From Streptomyces chattanoogensis (GTDB taxonomy: Bacteria > Actinomycetota > Actinomycetes > Streptomycetales > Streptomycetaceae), in the NCBI RefSeq assembly GCF_001294335.1, contig NZ_LGKG01000173.1:1-36735 (forward strand): DNA of 36,735 bases, written 5' to 3'. Each line of letters opens with the position of its first letter. The stretch's first letter is position 1. The notes beneath the pieces are model-generated. The model made no database searches. It was given only the letters and a program-made list of their open reading frames with translations, and was not told the DNA's origin. The translations under genes were made by a program, and so were the position numbers. Positions 31,663 through 36,735 of the stretch are shown here, in pieces.

Positions 31663-32718
31663 ATGCTCGAAGACCGCATGGCAGCAGCTCACTCGACCGC
31701 GCCGGAGAAGGCGCCGAAGATCGGGCAGCAGCCTGGCCCGCAGACGCCGCCCGCCGCCTGGCCGGACGAGTATCCCCAGGGGTACGCGGTGGTCGACGTG
31801 GAGACCACCGGCCTGGCCCGCGACGACCGCATCATCTCCGCCGCGGTGTACCAACTCGACGCCCGGGGCGAGGTCCAGGACCACTGGTACACCCTCGTCA
31901 ATCCGCAGCGGGACCCGGGCCCGGTCTGGATCCACGGCCTGACGAGCGAGGTGCTGGCCGACGCACCGCTGTTCCCCGACATCGTCCCGGAGCTGTCGCG
32001 GCGCCTCGCGGACCGCGTGCTGGTCGCGCACAACGCGATGTTCGACTGGTCGATGATCGCCCGGGAGTACGCCCGCGCCCGGGCCACCGCCCCGGTGCGC
32101 CAGCGGCTGTGCACCATCGCCCTCTCCAAGGAGCTGCGGCTGCCGCTGCCCAACCACAAGCTGGAGTCCCTGGCGGCCCATTACGGCGTCGTACAGGAAC
32201 GCGCCCACCACGCCCTGGACGACGCCCGGGTGCTGGCCGAGGCCTTCCGGCCCAGTCTGCGCCGCGCCGCCCGGGAGCAGCTGCGGCTGCCGCTGCTGAC
32301 CTGCCAGCCGCTGACGGAGTGGTCGGACTCCCCCGCGTCCCGCCCGCAGTCCCCGTCCTCGCCGTACCGCCCCGCCTCCTGGCGGCCGTCCCGTAAGCGC
32401 CCCCAGTGCCCGTACCCCAACCCGGGGCGCTATGTGGCGGGCGGCCGGCTCGTCCAGGGGATGCGGGTTGCCTTCTCCGGGGACACCTCCGTGGACCGCG
32501 AGCTGCTGGAGGACCGGGCCATCGAGGCCGGGCTGCACGTCGCCACCAGCATGTCCCGGCTGACCAGCCTGCTGGTGACCAACGACCCCGACGCCCACAC
32601 GTCCAAGACGGCCAAGGCGGCCCAGTTCGGCACGGTCGTGGTCGACGAGGCGGCCTTCATGCAGCTGCTGCGGGACGTGGCGCCGGCCACTCCGGCGGGG
32701 CCCGCCGCACCGGCGTAA
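31663..32718 (+). CDS. DEDDh 3'-5' exonuclease fused to a BRCT domain
   Basis: A 351-residue protein. The exonuclease domain (about 38-210) has VVDVETTG (Asp45, Glu47), HNAMFDW and HHALDDA, the DEDDh set of the DnaQ/epsilon family, with LVNPQRDPGPVWIHGLTSE typical of the family. After a Pro/Ser-rich linker a BRCT domain (about 263-340, GMRVAFSGDTSVDRELLEDRAIEAGLHV) follows. BRCT domains bind phosphopeptides or DNA ends, so a repair-linked nuclease is likely; it is not the replicative epsilon subunit. ATG 31663 is chosen over GTG 31657 and ATG 31678, as none has a strong ribosome binding site. Confidence 0.88.
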   Translation: MLEDRMAAAHSTAPEKAPKIGQQPGPQTPPAAWPDEYPQGYAVVDVETTGLARDDRIISAAVYQLDARGEVQDHWYTLVNPQRDPGPVWIHGLTSEVLADAPLFPDIVPELSRRLADRVLVAHNAMFDWSMIAREYARARATAPVRQRLCTIALSKELRLPLPNHKLESLAAHYGVVQERAHHALDDARVLAEAFRPSLRRAAREQLRLPLLTCQPLTEWSDSPASRPQSPSSPYRPASWRPSRKRPQCPYPNPGRYVAGGRLVQGMRVAFSGDTSVDRELLEDRAIEAGLHVATSMSRLTSLLVTNDPDAHTSKTAKAAQFGTVVVDEAAFMQLLRDVAPATPAGPAAPA

Positions 32719-32802
32719 CGCGCGGCGGCGTCCGGGTGAAGCCCGGCCAACACACCCGCCCGCAGCGCGTGCGGCGGCGCCCCCGCCCGCACCCTGTGGC
32801 GC

Positions 32803-33036
32803 ATGGCACGTTGTGAGGTCTGCGGAAACGAATACGGCATGACGTTCGAGGTGCACGCGCAGGGCGCGGTGCATGTCTTCGACTGCTTCTCCTGCGCCAT
32901 CCACCGCATGGCGCCCATCTGCGAGCACTGCCGGTGCCAGATCATCGGCCAGGGAGTCGAGGTGGACGGCCACTTCTACTGCGGCGCCCACTGCTCCCGG
33001 GCGGAAGGGAAGGTGGGCATCGTCGATCACGTCTGA
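32803..33036 (+). CDS. Cysteine-rich small protein, LIM/zinc-ribbon-like
   Basis: A 77-residue protein with ten or eleven potential metal ligands: Cys4, Cys7, Cys28, Cys31, His34, Cys40, Cys43, Cys45, Cys60, His63, Cys64. The order C-x2-C ... C-x2-C-x2-H ... C-x2-C resembles LIM or treble-clef folds, and two metal sites are possible. From memory similar proteins are annotated as metallothionein-like or hypothetical; a structural zinc site is the safest call. The ATG lacks a strong ribosome binding site. Confidence 0.72.
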   Translation: MARCEVCGNEYGMTFEVHAQGAVHVFDCFSCAIHRMAPICEHCRCQIIGQGVEVDGHFYCGAHCSRAEGKVGIVDHV

Positions 33037-33134
33037 ATTCCCCGGCCCTCCCCCGGCCCCGCCGGGATGCGGCTCACGGCCCCCGGCAGGACCCCCTGGC
33101 CGGGGGCCGCCGCATGCCAGGTACGGTCGTTGCC

Positions 33135-34025
33135 GTGTACCGCTTCCTGTTGTCCCGGCAGTGGGTGATCCTCACCCTCGTGGGCCTCGTGCTGATCCCC
33201 GTCATGATCAAGCTGGGCTTCTGGCAGCTGCACCGCCATGAGCACAAGGTGGCGCAGAACACCCTGATCGCGGACAACCTGGCCGCCCGGCCGGTCCCGG
33301 TCACCGAGCTGACCGCCCCCGGGCGGACGCTCCCGCGGCACGACATGTGGCGCACGGTCACCGCCACCGGCACCTACGACACCGCGCACGAGGTCGTGGT
33401 CCGCCAGCGCACCGCCGCCGACGAGCAGAGCATCGGCTACTACGTCCTGACCCCGCTCGCCCTCGCGGACGGCAAGGACGTCCTGGTCAACCGCGGCTGG
33501 ATCTCGGCCGGCAACGACCTCACCAAGTTCCCGGACATCCCGGCCGCCCCCCGGGGCAAGGTCACCGTCACCGGCCGGATCATGGCCGACGAGACCACCG
33601 CGGCGAGCGGCATCAAGGACACCAAGGGCCTGCCGCCCCGCCAGATCATGCTGATCAACAGCGAGAACATGGCGAAGCGGCTGGCCCGGCCGGTGCTCGG
33701 CGGCTACATCGAGCAGACCGGGCCCGGCCAGACCGGCGGCAGGCCCGAGCTGGTCCCCGAGCCGGACCACGACAGCATCGGCCCGCACATGGCGTACGCC
33801 ATCCAGTGGTGGCTGTTCGCGGCGGCGGTCCCGGTCGGCTGGATCATCCTCGTACGCCGCGAGCGCCGCGACCGGGCGCAGGCGGCGGAGAAGGAGAGCG
33901 CGGAGGCGTCGGAGGTTCCCGGGGAACCGGCGGACGACACCACGGACCGCACCACGGACGACACCGCTGACCGCACCGCGGATGCCGGCGACCGGGTAGC
34001 CCGGACGGCCGCCGCCACCGAGTAG
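33135..34025 (+). CDS. SURF1-family protein (cytochrome oxidase assembly)
   Basis: A 296-residue membrane protein. Helix 1 (about 9-30, WVILTLVGLVLIPVMIKLGFWQL) and helix 2 (about 217-238, HMAYAIQWWLFAAAVPVGWIIL) flank a periplasmic domain with GYYVLTPLALADGKDVLVNRGWI, the SURF1 pattern. SURF1 helps insert haem into cytochrome c oxidase. The C-terminal 45 residues are an Asp/Thr-rich repeat (DDTTDRTTDD) and probably disordered. GTG at 33135 is chosen; ATG at 33114 would add seven residues. Confidence 0.92.
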   Translation: MYRFLLSRQWVILTLVGLVLIPVMIKLGFWQLHRHEHKVAQNTLIADNLAARPVPVTELTAPGRTLPRHDMWRTVTATGTYDTAHEVVVRQRTAADEQSIGYYVLTPLALADGKDVLVNRGWISAGNDLTKFPDIPAAPRGKVTVTGRIMADETTAASGIKDTKGLPPRQIMLINSENMAKRLARPVLGGYIEQTGPGQTGGRPELVPEPDHDSIGPHMAYAIQWWLFAAAVPVGWIILVRRERRDRAQAAEKESAEASEVPGEPADDTTDRTTDDTADRTADAGDRVARTAAATE

Positions 34026-34054
34026 CGCACGCCCCGGGCGGGAAGGCGACCTGC

Positions 34055-35842
34055 GTGCACCCCCGCATCGAGGACTATGCGCTCATCGGCGACCTGCAGA
34101 CCGCCGCGCTCGTCGGCCGCGACGGCTCCATCGACTGGCTGTGCCTGCCGCGGTTCGACTCCGGCGCCTGTTTCGCCGCCCTCCTCGGCGGCCGGGACAA
34201 CGGCCACTGGCGCCTGGCCCCCACCTCCCCCGACGCCCGCGCGGAGCGCTCGTACCGCGGTGACTCCCTGGTCCTGGACACCGTCTGGGAGACCCCCGCC
34301 GGCGCCGTCCGGGTCACCGACTTCATGCCGCAGCGCGACCGCGCGCCCGACGTCGTACGGATCGTGGAGGGACTCCGCGGCAGCGTCGAGATGCGCGGGG
34401 TGCTGCGGCTGCGGTTCGACTACGGGCGGGTGATCCCCTGGGTCCGGGCCGCCGAGGGCTCCCGGGTCGCGATCGCCGGACCGGACTCGGTGTGGCTGCG
34501 CACCCCCGACCGGGGCCACACCTACGGCAAGGACTTCAGCACCCGCTCGGACTTCACCGTCGGCGCGGGCGAGCGCGCCGCCTTCGTCCTGACCTGGCAC
34601 CCGTCCCAGGACCCCCGCCCCCGCCAGATCGACCCGTACGACGCCCTCGACAGCACCCTGGAGGACTGGCACAGCTGGTCCGCGCGCTGCCGCTACAACG
34701 GCCCCCACCGCGGCGCGGTGATCCGCTCGCTGATCACCCTCAAGGCCCTCACCTACGCCCCCACCGGCGGCATCGTCGCGGCCCCCACCACCTCGCTGCC
34801 CGAACAGCTCGGCGGCGTCCGCAACTGGGACTACCGCTACTGCTGGCTGCGCGACGCCAGCCTCACCCTGAACTCCCTGATCTCCGCCGGCTACCTGGAC
34901 GAGGCCGGCGCGTGGCGGGAATGGCTGCTGCGCGCGGTGGCCGGCTCCCCCGAGGACCTGCAGATCATGTACGGACTGGCGGGCGAGCGGCGGCTCCCGG
35001 AGGCCGAGCTGCCCTGGCTCACCGGATACGCCGGCTCCGCGCCCGTACGGATCGGCAACGCCGCCGTCGAACAACGCCAGCTCGACGTCTACGGCGAGGT
35101 CCTGGACTCCTTCCACATCGGGCGCCAGGCCGGCATGGAGTCCGAGGAACACGCCTGGAGCATCCAGCGCGCCCTGGTGGACTACCTCGAGTCCGCCTGG
35201 CGCGACCCCGACGAGGGCCTGTGGGAGATCCGCGGACCGCGCCGGCACTTCGTCCACTCCAAGGTCATGGCCTGGGTCGCCGCGGACCGCGCCGTACGGG
35301 CCCTGGAGGCCGACCCGAAGCTGGGCGGGGACATCGACCGCTGGCGGGCGATGCGCGAGGACGTCCACCGCGAGGTCTGCGAACGGGGCTACGACGCGGA
35401 GCGCGGCACCTTCACCCAGTACTACGATTCCGCCGAACTCGACGCCGCGACACTGCTCATCCCCCGCGTCGGCTTCCTGCCCGGCGACGATCCCCGGGTC
35501 GTCAAAACCGTCGACACGGTACGCCGGGAGCTCTCCCGCGACGGCCTTGTACAGCGTTACAGCACCGACGGCGGTACCAACGTCGACGGCCTGCCCGGCG
35601 GCGAGGGCACCTTTCTGGTCTGCTCGTTCTGGCTGGCCGATGCGCTCGAACTGACCGGCCGCAGCCAGGAGGCACACGCCCTGTTCGAACGGCTGCTGGC
35701 GCTGCGCAACGACGTCGGCCTGCTCTCCGAGGAGTACGATCCGGCGGCCCGGCGGCAACTCGGCAACTTCCCCCAGGCATTCAGCCATCTCGGCCTGGTG
35801 GGGACCGCCTTCGGGCTGTTCGGGTGCACGCAGGCAGACTAG
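34055..35842 (+). CDS. Glycoside hydrolase family 15 protein, trehalase-like
   Basis: A 595-residue cytoplasmic enzyme. The N-terminal beta domain (IEDYALIGDLQTAALVGRDGSIDWLCLPRFDSGACFAALLG) and the (alpha/alpha)6 barrel (GGVRNWDYRYCWLRDASLTLNSL, TDGGTNVDGLPGGEGTFLVCSFWL) are those of the GH15 branch that in mycobacteria includes a trehalase. Glucoamylase and trehalase activities cannot be separated by sequence alone. Start GTG 34055 follows GGAAGG at 8 bases. It is 29 bases past SURF1 and 5 bases before the SDR, so these genes may be one transcript. Confidence 0.92.
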   Translation: MHPRIEDYALIGDLQTAALVGRDGSIDWLCLPRFDSGACFAALLGGRDNGHWRLAPTSPDARAERSYRGDSLVLDTVWETPAGAVRVTDFMPQRDRAPDVVRIVEGLRGSVEMRGVLRLRFDYGRVIPWVRAAEGSRVAIAGPDSVWLRTPDRGHTYGKDFSTRSDFTVGAGERAAFVLTWHPSQDPRPRQIDPYDALDSTLEDWHSWSARCRYNGPHRGAVIRSLITLKALTYAPTGGIVAAPTTSLPEQLGGVRNWDYRYCWLRDASLTLNSLISAGYLDEAGAWREWLLRAVAGSPEDLQIMYGLAGERRLPEAELPWLTGYAGSAPVRIGNAAVEQRQLDVYGEVLDSFHIGRQAGMESEEHAWSIQRALVDYLESAWRDPDEGLWEIRGPRRHFVHSKVMAWVAADRAVRALEADPKLGGDIDRWRAMREDVHREVCERGYDAERGTFTQYYDSAELDAATLLIPRVGFLPGDDPRVVKTVDTVRRELSRDGLVQRYSTDGGTNVDGLPGGEGTFLVCSFWLADALELTGRSQEAHALFERLLALRNDVGLLSEEYDPAARRQLGNFPQAFSHLGLVGTAFGLFGCTQAD

Positions 35843-35847
35843 GGCCC

Positions 35848-36603
35848 ATGGACCTTGGACTCACCGACCGGACATACCTCGTCACCGGAGCGACCCGCGG
35901 CCTCGGCTTCGCCACCGCCCGCGAACTGGTCGCCGACGGCGCCAACGTCGTCATCACCGGCCGCACCGAGGAGAACGCCGCCGCGGCAGCCGCCTCCCTG
36001 GGCGACCGGGCACTGGGCGTGGCGGCCGACAACGCCGACCCCGGAGCCGCCGCGCGCCTGGTGACCGCCGCCCGCGAACGCTTCGGCCGCCTGGACGGCG
36101 TCCTGATCAGCGTCGGCGGCCCGGCCCCGGGCACCAGCGCCGACAACACCGACGACCAGTGGCAGTCCGCCTTCGAGTCGGTCTTCCTCGGCGCGGTACG
36201 CCTCGCCCGCACGGCCGCCGCCGAACTCGACGAGGGCGGCGTCATCGGCTTCGTCCTGTCCGGCTCGGTGTACGAGCCCATCGACAACCTGACCATCTCC
36301 AACGGCCTGCGCCCGGGACTCGCCGGCTTCGCCAAATCCCTCGCCAACGAACTCGGCCCCCGCGGCATCCGCGTCGTCGGCATCCTGCCCGGCCGGATCG
36401 CCACCGACCGGATGACCCAGCTCGACGCCCTCTCCGGCGACCCCGAGGGCACCCGCGCCCGCAACTCCGCCTCGATCCCCCTGGGCCGCTACGGCACCCC
36501 CGCGGAATTCGGCCGCACCGCGGCGTTCCTGCTGTCACCGGCGGCGTCGTATGTCACCGGGGTGATGGTGCCGGTGGACGGCGGGGCACGGCACGGGTTC
36601 TGA
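35848..36603 (+). CDS. SDR-family protein lacking the catalytic Tyr/Lys pair
   Basis: A 251-residue classical SDR fold. GATRGLG (14-20) binds the cofactor and the C-terminal YVTGVMVPVDGG is standard. Where Y-x3-K should lie, the sequence is TISNGLRPG: Ser151 and Arg155 occupy the Tyr and Lys positions 13 residues past the strand-5 Ser. This S-N-x-L-R pattern recurs, from memory, in a divergent subgroup, so it is probably fixed and not a sequencing error. It may bind cofactor without classic catalysis or use other residues. ATG at 35848 follows CTAGGG. Confidence 0.88.
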   Translation: MDLGLTDRTYLVTGATRGLGFATARELVADGANVVITGRTEENAAAAAASLGDRALGVAADNADPGAAARLVTAARERFGRLDGVLISVGGPAPGTSADNTDDQWQSAFESVFLGAVRLARTAAAELDEGGVIGFVLSGSVYEPIDNLTISNGLRPGLAGFAKSLANELGPRGIRVVGILPGRIATDRMTQLDALSGDPEGTRARNSASIPLGRYGTPAEFGRTAAFLLSPAASYVTGVMVPVDGGARHGF

Positions 36604-36690
36604 CGGCTTTTCACGTGTCCTGACGGCTTTTCCGCCGCCTTTCTGCCCCCTTTTCGCCGCCCTTTCGCCGCCCCCGCCCCCACCCCCCGC

Positions 36691-36725
36691 CACCCTCCCT
36701 CCCCCCTACGGGGGGAGGGAGGGTG
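36691..36725 (+). terminator. Strong G/C hairpin at the right end of the window
   Basis: A perfect 16-bp stem: CACCCTCCCTCCCCCC (36691-36706), loop TAC, complement at 36710-36725. Each arm is nearly all pyrimidine or all purine. It is about 90 bases past the SDR stop and can terminate it; the G-rich arm and the following G5-C-G5 could also form a G-quadruplex. Confidence 0.75.
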
Positions 36726-36735
36726 GGGGCGGGGG

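Noticed and set aside
32934..33134. Longer N-terminus for SURF1
   Set aside because: It overlaps the Cys-rich gene and adds no membrane helix; GTG 33135 begins just before helix 1.

Overview
The window is about 36.7 kb of very GC-rich DNA (roughly 70% or more) with strong G/C bias at third codon positions, frequent GTG starts (one TTG), GGAGG-type ribosome binding sites and long GC hairpins between genes. Together with families such as DUF3099, the SGM_5486-type peptide, FHA-ABC transporters and an InhA-type FabI, this points to a Streptomyces (or close relative) chromosome. The gene order, with fabG-fabI, tldD-tldE, tyrS, moaA and an acetate-type symporter, looks like core chromosome. That is from memory; no search was run. 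I see no prophage, insertion sequence, CRISPR array, tRNA or rRNA.

Layout. 1-577: non-coding, with an imperfect tandem duplication at the left edge. 578-1339: secreted transglycosylase-like protein, separated by a perfect 40-bp palindrome from a convergent two-FHA ABC transporter (1422-3995). 4454-9065: serB, a SixA-like phosphatase, two tiny membrane proteins, a CynX/NimT-type MFS transporter with a probable leaderless promoter, and a divergent FadR-type GntR regulator ending in 13-bp tandem repeats. 9066-9380: a gene-free repeat island. 9381-11378: a small secreted protein and the fabG-fabI operon. 11560-16070: tldD, tldE and tyrS. 16149-18500: GlsB-like protein, DUF3099 protein, a small Cys/His protein and moaA. 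18689-20664: DUF485 plus acetate-type symporter, with a CRP-like palindrome upstream. 21270-24386: secreted subtilisin, then a two-gene unit of a YhhN/TMEM86-type protein and a sterol-desaturase-superfamily protein resembling alkylglycerol monooxygenase.

24503-25827 holds two coupled unknown genes. The C-terminus of the first and the N-terminus of the second carry the same 20-residue Q/N/G-rich motif, and the second protein has one membrane span. This is the best candidate for an undescribed system in the window. 25953-31084 is a probable catabolic locus: an acetoacetate-decarboxylase-family protein, an SDR and two paralogous amidohydrolases in one direction, with a divergent TetR regulator and a 15-bp palindromic operator between them. 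31256-36603 is a run of plus-strand genes: unknown protein, DEDDh exonuclease-BRCT fusion, Cys-rich zinc-binding-like protein, SURF1, GH15 enzyme, and an SDR lacking the usual Tyr/Lys catalytic pair. The window ends in a strong G/C hairpin.

Most genes are housekeeping. Functional links that can be argued from the sequence are ether-lipid breakdown (23 kb), acetate uptake under CRP-like control (20 kb), TetR-controlled catabolism (26-31 kb) and a possible motif-mediated signalling pair (25 kb).
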